A DNA stretch of 64,000 bases from contig JAHJSB010000015.1 in NCBI GenBank assembly GCA_018830285.1, forward strand, positions 62,001 through 126,000, in the 5' to 3' direction. Positions 1-7,647 of the stretch are shown here, one piece after another (the stretch's first letter is position 1; every line of letters begins with the position of its first letter). The notes beneath the pieces were generated by a model. It did no database searches. It was not told the origin of the DNA and worked only from the letters and a program-made list of their open reading frames with translations. Source of the stretch: Alphaproteobacteria bacterium. Lineage in GTDB: Bacteria > Pseudomonadota > Alphaproteobacteria > Caulobacterales > Hyphomonadaceae. The translations under genes and the position numbers were made by a program.

Positions 1-869
1 ATGATCCGGGCTTGATCGATCCGCATCGCCCGGCCTCGGCCGGACTGGCGCGTCCGTCGCGTCGGCCCTTCCTCGCCTCTCTCGACTCGGCGCTTCTAGC
101 GGCTGCCGACCACCTTGGGGCTAGCGCTGTGCTCGACGGCAACGGCGGCGACAATCTGTTCTGCTATCTCCATTCGGCAGCGCCGATCGTCGACCGGCTG
201 CGCTGCGAAGGGCCTGGAGGAGGAACTCTGACGACGTTACTGGACATGTGTCAGGTGACCGGCTGCGATATCCCGGCCATGGCGCGCGCGGTCCTCATGC
301 GGCTGATGAGACGCGGCCACCCAGATCGCTGGCCCGCCGACACGCGCCTGCTTGCGCCCGCGCCCGAACGGTGCCGCGTCCCTGATCCGCTGACACCCTG
401 GCTCGACAGCGAGGTCGGTCGTCATGGCGGCAAGCGCGATCATCTCTCGCTGATCATGCGCGCGCAAAACCATCTGCACGGCCTCGGCGCGGCGGGCCTG
501 CCGCGCTTTTCGCCGCTGATGTGCCAGCCGCTGCTCGAGTTCTGTCTCGCGGTGCCCACGTGGCTCTGGTGCGCGGGCGGGATCAATCGCGCGCCCGCGC
601 GCGCCGCCTTCGCGCGCGATCTGCCCCGCGAGATCGCCGTGCGAACCTCCAAGGCGGGCCCCGACAGTTTCATTCGCCGCAGCTTTGAACGCAATTGCCC
701 CGCGATCCGCGCCATGCTCCTTGACGGGCTGCTCGCGCACCACGGCCTGCTCGACATTGCCGCGACCGAGCAGGCGCTTTCGGTTGACGCGCTTTCAGGT
801 GGTTCGATCATCTACCGCCTGCTCGATCTCGCCGAGGCCGAAGCCTGGGCGCGCTCATGGCAGGGTTGA
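1..869 (+). CDS. Lasso peptide cyclase (asparagine synthetase-like), 5'-truncated by window edge
   Basis: The reading frame is open to the left edge, so only the C-terminal ~289 residues are present. The motif GNGGDNLFCY (about residue 46) is the second ATP-binding signature of the asparagine synthetase C-terminal domain in the form found in lasso peptide cyclases (McjC family), which adenylate an Asp/Glu side chain and close the N-terminal macrolactam ring. The first PP-loop (SGGxDS) must lie outside the window. Further on, a conserved block around RFSPLMCQPLLEFCLAVP matches the helical substrate region of this family. Neighbours support the assignment: a lasso-type isopeptidase and a TonB receptor lie convergently a few kb downstream. 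The precursor peptide and leader-peptidase genes are not visible and probably lie to the left. A generic asparagine synthetase is less likely because of the GGGD/NLF variant and the context. Confidence 0.8.
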   Translation, partial: DPGLIDPHRPASAGLARPSRRPFLASLDSALLAAADHLGASAVLDGNGGDNLFCYLHSAAPIVDRLRCEGPGGGTLTTLLDMCQVTGCDIPAMARAVLMRLMRRGHPDRWPADTRLLAPAPERCRVPDPLTPWLDSEVGRHGGKRDHLSLIMRAQNHLHGLGAAGLPRFSPLMCQPLLEFCLAVPTWLWCAGGINRAPARAAFARDLPREIAVRTSKAGPDSFIRRSFERNCPAIRAMLLDGLLAHHGLLDIAATEQALSVDALSGGSIIYRLLDLAEAEAWARSWQG

Positions 870-963
870 TGTGCCTCGTGCGAAGCGCAAGTCTTCGGCA
901 GGATGCGAGCCTGGATATGGTCCTTGATGGTGTTCCTGTTGGCACCTGCGGCCCTGGCGGCAT

Positions 964-1051
964 CGCTGACAGTAACGCGCCCGCGCCATCCATTTGTCCA
1001 TCCATTTCCACCCGATTTTAACGAAGGGGTGCTGGCGCGTTACTGTCAGCG
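964..1051. repeat. 18-bp perfect inverted repeat flanking a 52-base spacer
   Basis: cgctgacagtaacgcgcc at 964-981 is exactly complementary, in inverted orientation, to 1034-1051. Beyond the arms the sequences diverge but remain loosely similar towards the spacer. The unit is 88 bp in total. It could be a MITE-like remnant, two inverted copies of a repeat, or a protein-binding site. No transposase lies nearby. Confidence 0.75.
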
Positions 1052-1305
1052 AAAACGTCTTGAGAGCCCCGGACACCGCAAAAAAACTCCGATTAACCAT
1101 CAGGTCAACAACGGCGAAGCCGAATTTCTCGGCCTTAAAGGCCGAAAAACCCGAAATAACCCGCTTTAAGCTCCATCGTCCACTCGATGCCGCTTGTTTG
1201 CCGGACGGCAAATACCCCTCGTCTTCCTCGCCGGATCGGACTTGCTCAACCCAGCCAGAGCCTGCTTTGATTAGCCTGGGTTGGATTCACCAGGCTCGTC
1301 GACCA

Positions 1306-1358
1306 CGAAGCTTGAGCGCGCTCATGGTATGGCCGATGTGTCTGGTGCGCAGTGCAGC
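1306..1358 (+). repeat. Degraded direct repeat of the cyclase gene 3' end
   Basis: About 42 of 53 bases match 839-891, the segment holding the last codons and stop of the lasso cyclase gene. In the matching frame the second copy reads EA*ARSWYG against EAWARSWQG in the gene, so it looks like a decayed second copy of the coding end rather than a shared regulatory site. Confidence 0.6.
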
Positions 1359-1584
1359 TGACCCGCACGCGGTGCACCCTGCATCGCCCCTTCCATTGGT
1401 CGTACCGTGCAGCCTCGTGGGGCGCTTCGTGGCGCGTGCGTACGGTAAAACGGCACCTTGGGTTCGCCGCTTCATCCCGGTATCCCGTTTCCTTCCGGGT
1501 ATGGTTCCAAGTTCAAAGAGGAATCCTTGCAAAACCGCCACGCCTCGGCGGATTATCAGGAAATTCTCTTCTAAAAGACCATTT

Positions 1585-1625
1585 ATTCTTGCATATCGTC
1601 CATGTTATAGATAATATGCAAGGAT
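1585..1625 (+). promoter_or_regulatory. Inverted repeat spanning the ribosome-binding site and start of the AAA_14 gene
   Basis: ATTCTTGCATAT (1585-1596) and ATATGCAAGGAT (1614-1625) are complementary at 11 of 12 positions, with a 17-base spacer. The right arm includes the AAGG just before the ATG at 1624 and the first two bases of the start codon. It could act as an operator dyad or as an RNA hairpin hiding the translation start. Confidence 0.5.
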
Positions 1626-2799
1626 GTTAGAGAGACATATCAGGCAGAAAGTGGAGCAAGCCTTAGGCTACCAAGCCGCCGTAGCTCTTATCGGGCCGAG
1701 ACAGATCGGCAAGACCACGCTGGCGCTCGAAATTGGGGAAGCTCGCGGCGCAATCTATCTGGATCTGGAAGATCGCTCCGACAGAGAAAAGCTGACTGAG
1801 CCCAAACTCTATCTCGAACAGTTTCAGGATCGGCTGGTCATCCTTGATGAGATTCATCGTGTGCCCGAACTCTTTCAGGACTTGCGCGGGATCATCGATC
1901 AGGGACGAAGAGAGGGGCGGAGGACAGGAAGATTTCTGATTTTGGGCTCAGCTGCAATCGACCTCTTGAGGCAATCGGGCGAAACCCTCGCGGGCCGGAT
2001 CGCCTACATCAATATGGGGCCGCTGGATGTTCTGGAGATACCCGATGAGGCACCCGCGCTGAATGCGCTTTGGGTACGCGGCGGCTATCCCGACAGCTAC
2101 CTCGCCGAAACCGACGAGCACAGCTACCATCTCAGAAAAGACTTCATCCGCACCTATCTGGAGAGAGATGTTGCGCTGTTCGGGCCGAGATTGCCCGCCG
2201 AGACACTCGAACGCCTGTGGACCATGCTGGCGCACAACCAGGGCGGTCTCCTGAATGCATCAAAGCTTGCCGGCGGGCTCGATGTCAGCGCGCAGACCGT
2301 GAATCGATATATCGACCTCCTGGTTGACCTGCTGCTTATCCGCAGGCTCCCGCCGCTACACGGCAATGTCGGGAAGCGGTTGGTAAAGTCGCCCAAGGTC
2401 TATGTTCGTGATAGCGGTCTCGTGCACGCTCTCCTTGGCCTTGCCAATTTCGATGCGCTTGCCGGCCATCCGATAGTGGGGGCAAGTTGGGAAGGTTTCG
2501 TTATCGAAAATCTGCTTGCGGCGGCGCCTGAGCGGACACAGGCAAGTTTTTACCGAACGTCAGCAGGGGCCGAGATCGATCTGGTGCTCGACCTCCCGCA
2601 AGGCCAGCGCTGGGCAATCGAAATCAAGCGAGGCCTGGCCCCCAAAACGCAGAAGGGCTTTCACCATGCGCGCGACGACATAATGCCTGACCGCACACTC
2701 ATCGTTTATTCGGGGAACGAACGGTATCCCAAAGCAGAAGGAATTGAGGTTATCGGGCTACGCGAGCTGGCATCAGAACTTGCAGCAGAAGCCATATAG
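1624..2799 (+). CDS. AAA_14 / DUF4143 family ATPase
   Basis: This 391-residue protein has an N-terminal P-loop ATPase domain (Walker A GPRQIGKT at residues 24-31, Walker B LVILDEIHR at 71-79) and a C-terminal DUF4143 domain with a restriction-endonuclease-like signature (AEIDLVLDL followed by WAIEIKRG). Proteins of this architecture are common, poorly characterised and patchily distributed, which fits horizontal movement. The biochemical role is not established; nucleic-acid or defence-related functions have been guessed for the family. The gene sits between the lasso cyclase and the isopeptidase, and its last 94 bases overlap the 3' end of the isopeptidase frame on the other strand. That suggests it was inserted there. 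The ATG at 1624 has only a weak Shine-Dalgarno, embedded in an inverted repeat. Confidence 0.85.
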   Translation: MLERHIRQKVEQALGYQAAVALIGPRQIGKTTLALEIGEARGAIYLDLEDRSDREKLTEPKLYLEQFQDRLVILDEIHRVPELFQDLRGIIDQGRREGRRTGRFLILGSAAIDLLRQSGETLAGRIAYINMGPLDVLEIPDEAPALNALWVRGGYPDSYLAETDEHSYHLRKDFIRTYLERDVALFGPRLPAETLERLWTMLAHNQGGLLNASKLAGGLDVSAQTVNRYIDLLVDLLLIRRLPPLHGNVGKRLVKSPKVYVRDSGLVHALLGLANFDALAGHPIVGASWEGFVIENLLAAAPERTQASFYRTSAGAEIDLVLDLPQGQRWAIEIKRGLAPKTQKGFHHARDDIMPDRTLIVYSGNERYPKAEGIEVIGLRELASELAAEAI

Positions 2800-5060
2800 C
2801 TCCCCGTCAGCACCGATGAAACAGATCTGGGGCTGTGACCCAAGTCCTTGACCGCCCGAAAGTCAGAGCCTGGACTGGCTTCGCCAGCCTGGCCGATCCC
2901 GTCGCCCGGGCGCGTCCATGACAGTGCCGTGCCCGCTGAGCAATGCAGCTGATCGGCGGGCGGCGCGCCCTTCATCGCCTTCCATCGGCGATACTGCGCC
3001 GCTTTCGCCGCCGCGCAGTTCATGCGGTGCATGAGCCAGAATTCGAACCATTCGGTTGATCTCTCGTAGATCGCCAGCCGGTGCGCGGGCTGCCATTTGA
3101 AATGCGGCTCGTCCCCAAGCACATGGAGCTCGATTGCCTTGCCGCGGCTTCTGAAGGCCTCGACCACATCGAGCCCGATCTCGTATTCGCTGTCCCCGGT
3201 CTGGATCAGGATCGGTACATCGATTCTATCGGCATTGAGCACCAGCGACATCGGCCTCCAGAATTCTTCCGCGCCAGGCTCAAAGAAGCGATAGCCCATA
3301 TCGCGCCCGAATTGGGTGAAGGCAGGGCCTCCAGCCAGCGGATAGGAATAGATGTCCTCACAGCACGCACCCAGCGAGGCGGTCTTGAACAGCGAGGAAT
3401 TGATCAGTGCCCATTGGACGGTGGAAGTACCGTCGCTGAACCCGCTGATCCCCATGCGACCCTGATCGACGGCGCCGGTGGCGATCGCCAGCGCTACCCC
3501 TTGCTCGAGCGATGACTGGACGCTGCGCCGGTCGATCCAGTCGATGCGGTTGGCGGTGCGCAGTTCGACCTCGCTCCTCGCCTGCATCGCCGAAGCCACG
3601 AAATCGGGCCGCGCAAAGCTCAAGACCGCAAAGCCCCGCGCGGCAAGCACATGGACCGGAACCTCGTCGCCGGTGCCGCCGCGCAGAAACCCATGGCTGA
3701 TATATTGCACCACCACCAGCGGATGCCTGTCCCCGGACCTGTGATCGGGAGGCAGCACGAGGTCGGCATAGCTCTCGACCCCATAGGCATTGAGAAAACG
3801 CAGTCTTTGCACTTTGCCCAACTTGATCCTGCCAAACCCGGGATTGGGATCGAAGATCACCCGCTCGCGGCCCGTTTCGAGGTCGATACCGACCAGTCGA
3901 CGCGGCCTTGCCGATCCCTCGCGGGCGCAGACCAGTTCGCGATCCGCAAGCGCGCAACCCACCAGCACGTCTTCGGTAAGCAGGACGCGCCTTGGCGCAG
4001 GCTCGCCCGGGTCCCATTCGAGGAGCTGCATCATGCTTTCTGCCCAGCCGGTCTTCTGGAGCGCATAGAACTTGCGGCGCTGCGCCGACCACCACAGCAG
4101 CATGGTTCCCGAGCAGCGTTCCGCTTCGCAACTAACCGTTGTTCCATCGCCCTGCGTCATGACCAGCCGCGTCGGGCTGATCAGCCGCTCCGGATCGGTC
4201 GCTTCGCTCCACGCAAGCAGGCCATCAGGTTCCTTGGCGAAGGCCCCCGCCGAAACAGGCAGTTCTTTCGCCCGACCGGGAACGAGCAGCGCGATTTCGG
4301 AAAGCGACGCAGGTCTGGATGCGCCCGAAGCCAGATCGACCCTGGTATATTCAGGCGTGAGCGGTCCGGTCGGGATTGGGGAATCGGAAAACTGCGGGGC
4401 GAAGCGATCGTCGAACAGGAATCCTTCGCGCGCCTCCTGCGCAATGGCTTCGTTCTGGAGACGAAGTGCCGGACGGGTCGCGACGATCAGCGCCTGACCG
4501 TCCGGGATCCAGGCGAAATCATCGACGTCGTCGAGCATCGCGGTCGCCTGCCGAGCAGGGGTCTTGCCGCCCGCATCGACCAGCCAGACCTGCGCCGGTC
4601 CACCCTCGCGCCTCAGGAATGCGATGCGGCTCCCCTCGGGCGACCAGCGCGGTGTGATAACCTTGGCATATCCAGCCTCGAACGAAGGAAAGTTGCGCAA
4701 GGCGAAATCGGCCCTGATGAGTTCGCCGCCCCTCGCGATCTCGCGTTCCTCGACGCTGCCATCCATCGGCGCGGTCATCAGACGCTGGCAAAAGGCATTG
4801 GCCTGAGGGTTCGCGCGCCGGATCAGAAAGGCAATTTCCTTGCCGTCTGGCGACACGGCGAACGGACTTGCCGAGGGGTTGGGGTCGGACCTGCCGATGT
4901 CGGCAATCCGGGTAAGGTCCATCGCCACGATCGGACGTGCTGTGCCAGGTGTCTGATCCCCCAGTCGCTCGAAGAGCGCGCAGGGGTCTTCTGCCGGGGC
5001 GGGAAGATCCGCACCCGGCACCGCCGCCTGCGCGAGCGCAAGAGAGAGCATCAAGCCCAT
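2706..5060 (-). CDS. Lasso peptide isopeptidase (prolyl oligopeptidase family, AtxE2-like)
   Basis: The 784-residue protein starts with a signal peptide and carries a seven-bladed propeller-like region (repeats such as FAVSPDGKEIAFL) followed by an alpha/beta hydrolase domain. The nucleophile is Ser542 in GISGFSDG. A GDSE motif (Asp623/Glu625) and His653 in DEPHFKW complete the triad. The Ser-Glu-His spacings (83 and 111 residues) equal those I recall for the astexin isopeptidase AtxE2, whose acid is Glu. Such enzymes cut the isopeptide bond of threaded lasso peptides. I chose ATG 5060 over GTG 5066 because AGGAGG lies 8 bases upstream and the ATG overlaps the receptor stop (TGATG), indicating coupling. 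The C-terminal ~70 residues after KAMKG look non-family and run into the opposing ATPase gene, so the native stop was probably lost. Confidence 0.88.
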   Translation of the reverse strand: MGLMLSLALAQAAVPGADLPAPAEDPCALFERLGDQTPGTARPIVAMDLTRIADIGRSDPNPSASPFAVSPDGKEIAFLIRRANPQANAFCQRLMTAPMDGSVEEREIARGGELIRADFALRNFPSFEAGYAKVITPRWSPEGSRIAFLRREGGPAQVWLVDAGGKTPARQATAMLDDVDDFAWIPDGQALIVATRPALRLQNEAIAQEAREGFLFDDRFAPQFSDSPIPTGPLTPEYTRVDLASGASRPASLSEIALLVPGRAKELPVSAGAFAKEPDGLLAWSEATDPERLISPTRLVMTQGDGTTVSCEAERCSGTMLLWWSAQRRKFYALQKTGWAESMMQLLEWDPGEPAPRRVLLTEDVLVGCALADRELVCAREGSARPRRLVGIDLETGRERVIFDPNPGFGRIKLGKVQRLRFLNAYGVESYADLVLPPDHRSGDRHPLVVVQYISHGFLRGGTGDEVPVHVLAARGFAVLSFARPDFVASAMQARSEVELRTANRIDWIDRRSVQSSLEQGVALAIATGAVDQGRMGISGFSDGTSTVQWALINSSLFKTASLGACCEDIYSYPLAGGPAFTQFGRDMGYRFFEPGAEEFWRPMSLVLNADRIDVPILIQTGDSEYEIGLDVVEAFRSRGKAIELHVLGDEPHFKWQPAHRLAIYERSTEWFEFWLMHRMNCAAAKAAQYRRWKAMKGAPPADQLHCSAGTALSWTRPGDGIGQAGEASPGSDFRAVKDLGHSPRSVSSVLTGSYMASAASSDASSRSPITSIPSALGYRSFPE

Positions 5061-7417
5061 CACCACTGCCTCCTGATCCCGAGCGCAATGAACCGCCCGA
5101 TCGGCGAGAAATTGGTCGAATCAAACGGCGTATCGGTCGGGCCTGTCGTGCGGATCACCTCAGGCCTGTCGCCCAGCAGATTGTTGACCGTAAGCGCGAT
5201 CGTCAGTCCCGGATCGCGCCCTTCGCCGGGAATCACATCGTAGCTGGCCGACATGTCGAGCGTGGCGTTGGGCGATATGCGGCTTTCGGTCGCAAAGCGC
5301 CGGTCGGTCAGCCTTCCGGTCATATTGAGCGAGGACGACAAGCGGAACCCGCCGCTGGCGAACGACGCAGTTCCCCGCAGCCTCAGCTTGGGCGGGTTGA
5401 ACACCGTTCCAGCAAGCTGGACCTCAGGCAGATCGGCGGTCAGCTGCTGGCTGCTCTTGAGCCAGGTTCCGGCCAGATCGAAGCCGAGCCTGCGCCCTTC
5501 GCCGAGATCGTTCGACCACGCCAGACGGCCGTCGATCCCGTGGATATCCTGAAGCGCAACATTGATGTTGCGGTTGTCGACCAGGGCTGCGACATTGGCC
5601 GGATCGAAGGCGCTCCCCGAGAAATTCTCGAGCCCGAATAGCGCGCCCGCGATCAGATCGTCGAGTTCGGCCGGGCTTGGCGAGAAGTTGATCAGGGTCG
5701 CAAAGCCGGGATCGCGGAAGGCCGCGGCAATCGAGCCGGCAATCGGTTGAACTACCCGGTCGCGGTAGTTGATATCGAACCAGGTCGCCGCAATCGTGAG
5801 GTCTTGAACCGATTTCGGACGCAGTTCGAAGCCCGCTGTCCAGCTGCGCGCGCGCTCGGGGACGAGATCGGGATTGCCACCGCTCGCGAACATCACCGTG
5901 CCCGGGCCCGCGCCGAACGCGGCCGCGGGAAGCAGGAAGGCTTGGAACGGAATGAACTGCTGGAACAGCGTCGGAGCCTTGAACGAACGCGACCAGGTGC
6001 CGCGCAGGATCAGCGGGGAAAATGGCGAATAGATCAGTCCCAGCCGCGGCGTCGCGACCTTGTCCATGCTGCGAATATCCTCATAGCGCAGCGCGCCCGA
6101 CAGGCTCAGCTGCCTGAGGCCCGGCAGCTCCATCCCAGGCGAGACAAACGGCAGGTAGACCTCGCCATAGGCAAAGCGGCTGCGGCGCGTGACATCGAAT
6201 TCCCGGCCCGGCACACCGTTGACCGGCTGCGTGAAATCCATGCCATTGTTGCGAAATCCGCCGCCCAGCGCGAGGCGCGCACTCCCCCCGGGGAGCGCAA
6301 ACAGCGCCCCTTCCGCGCCGAACTCGAGCGAGGTGACGCTGTTGCAGATGCAGCCGGTGATCAGCCTCCCGGCCCCAGTCTGCGGTGTGAACCGCGTCGA
6401 AACATGCGTGCGGTCGCGGCCGTAGACGCCGCTCAGGCTGGCTTGCCAGCCCGATCCGAGCGCCACCTCGAGCGAAGGTGCGAGCGTGTAGGATTCAACC
6501 GCGGGGCGGAACTCGGAGCGCAAGGCCGGTGTCCCGCCGATCGTCTGCGAATGCCGGTTGGAATAAAGCGCATCGAGGCTCGCGGTGACGCCTGCGCCCA
6601 GCTCTTGGCGCGCGGACAGCGTGACCGCGTGGCGGCTTTGCGAGGGGAACAGCGAGCTATCGGGGTCGAGCGAGCCCGCATAGGAGCGCTGATCCGCATC
6701 GATCGCCGAATTGTGGACGAAGTCATAGGCCAGCAGGAACCCGCCGCCGCTCCATTTTTTGCCTGCGACGAGATCGGCCTGCTGCCGGAAATAACCGCCG
6801 CCGCTGCTCGCGCCCAATTGCCCGGACGTTGCCACCCCCTCGAAGTCGCGGCGCAGGATGACATTGACCACGCCCGCGACCGCATCCGAGCCATAGACCG
6901 CCGATGCCCCGTCGGGCACGACCTCGATGCGGTCGAGCGCGGCCAGCGGAATCGCTGAGATATCGACGCCTTGGAACGCGGAGTCGTAGGGCAGCCGGTG
7001 ACCGTTGAGCAGCGTCAGCGTCGCGTCCGGGCCAAGCCCGCGCAGATTGGCGCTCGATGCCGAATTGACATTGGCGTTGGCAAGTCCGGCGCCTGTTCCG
7101 ATTCCAGGGTTCTGTCCGCCAGAAAAATTCTGCGGTAGCGAACGGATCGCTTCGCCCAGATCGATCTGTCCGGCCGCGATGATCGCTTCGCGGTCGAGCG
7201 TTGTGACATCGCCGGTGAACCCAGCTCCCCTGATCCGCGAGCCGGTGACGACGATTCCCTCCCCTTCGGCCTTCTCCGCCGGGGCGGTAATGGTATCGCC
7301 GGTATCTTCGGGTGCGGGCTTGCCCGCTGCGGTCTCCTGCGCATGGACCGGCTGCATCAATGAAACGAATGCGGCTCCTGCGAGCAAGGCCGTGGCGGCA
7401 CGATATGTGGTTGGCAT
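5060..7417 (-). CDS. TonB-dependent outer membrane receptor, lasso-peptide-associated
   Basis: This 785-residue protein has a signal peptide ending near VHAQ, a plug domain beginning at GIVVTGSRI and containing the DGASAVYGSDAVAGVVNV signature, a beta-barrel with the NPDLVPERARSW block typical of TonB receptors, and a C-terminal aromatic residue (RRQW). It lacks an N-terminal STN signalling domain, so it is unlikely to signal directly to a sigma/anti-sigma pair. It is co-transcribed with the isopeptidase (1-base overlap), the arrangement known from lasso peptide loci of caulobacters and sphingomonads, where the receptor is thought to import the producer's own lasso peptide or a mimic. The ATG at 7417 is preferred over TTG 7420; a strong GGAGGG lies upstream. 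Confidence 0.88.
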   Translation of the reverse strand: MPTTYRAATALLAGAAFVSLMQPVHAQETAAGKPAPEDTGDTITAPAEKAEGEGIVVTGSRIRGAGFTGDVTTLDREAIIAAGQIDLGEAIRSLPQNFSGGQNPGIGTGAGLANANVNSASSANLRGLGPDATLTLLNGHRLPYDSAFQGVDISAIPLAALDRIEVVPDGASAVYGSDAVAGVVNVILRRDFEGVATSGQLGASSGGGYFRQQADLVAGKKWSGGGFLLAYDFVHNSAIDADQRSYAGSLDPDSSLFPSQSRHAVTLSARQELGAGVTASLDALYSNRHSQTIGGTPALRSEFRPAVESYTLAPSLEVALGSGWQASLSGVYGRDRTHVSTRFTPQTGAGRLITGCICNSVTSLEFGAEGALFALPGGSARLALGGGFRNNGMDFTQPVNGVPGREFDVTRRSRFAYGEVYLPFVSPGMELPGLRQLSLSGALRYEDIRSMDKVATPRLGLIYSPFSPLILRGTWSRSFKAPTLFQQFIPFQAFLLPAAAFGAGPGTVMFASGGNPDLVPERARSWTAGFELRPKSVQDLTIAATWFDINYRDRVVQPIAGSIAAAFRDPGFATLINFSPSPAELDDLIAGALFGLENFSGSAFDPANVAALVDNRNINVALQDIHGIDGRLAWSNDLGEGRRLGFDLAGTWLKSSQQLTADLPEVQLAGTVFNPPKLRLRGTASFASGGFRLSSSLNMTGRLTDRRFATESRISPNATLDMSASYDVIPGEGRDPGLTIALTVNNLLGDRPEVIRTTGPTDTPFDSTNFSPIGRFIALGIRRQW

Positions 7418-7647
7418 CAAATTCTCCCTCCTGATTATCCGGCCAGCCTTTGCGGCAGCGTCCGGTGAAGGGTATTGACGCGGCAGATCGCCGCGACCTT
7501 AGTTACAAATGAAATTATTTTTGTTTGAGGAGAATTTCCTGTCGGCGGCACCCGGCTGCAGTTCGGGCACCAGCACCTGCTAGGCATGGGCTTCAAACCA
7601 GTCGCGGCTGATCGCCTCGTCACTGCGTAACAAAGCGGTGCCCCGGT

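Larger units (their letters stand above)
870..1623. other. Repeat-rich intergenic region, no convincing gene
   Basis: This 754-base gap after the cyclase gene has only short, unsupported reading frames. It carries an 18-bp perfect inverted repeat (964-981 with 1034-1051), a degraded copy of the cyclase 3' end (1306-1358), small palindromes (TCGGCC/GGCCGA arms at 1129-1145; TTTGCCG/CGGCAAA at 1197-1212) and, at its right end, an inverted repeat that covers the start of the next gene. The pattern looks like debris of past rearrangement. No terminator with a T-tract is seen after the cyclase gene. Confidence 0.6.

Noticed and set aside
1129-1145. Palindrome considered as the cyclase terminator
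   Set aside because: The stem is short and no T-run follows on the plus strand.
903-1169. 88-codon frame with a signal-peptide-like start after the cyclase gene
   Set aside because: The hydrophobic start is followed directly by the inverted repeat and low-complexity sequence. It could be a gene remnant but not a gene I can support.
3651-5243. 530-codon open frame on the plus strand
   Set aside because: It is antisense to the isopeptidase gene, rich in Arg/Gly from high-GC shadowing, and has no domain character.
5747-6958. 403-codon open frame on the plus strand
   Set aside because: Antisense to the TonB receptor gene; composition is that of a GC-rich shadow frame.
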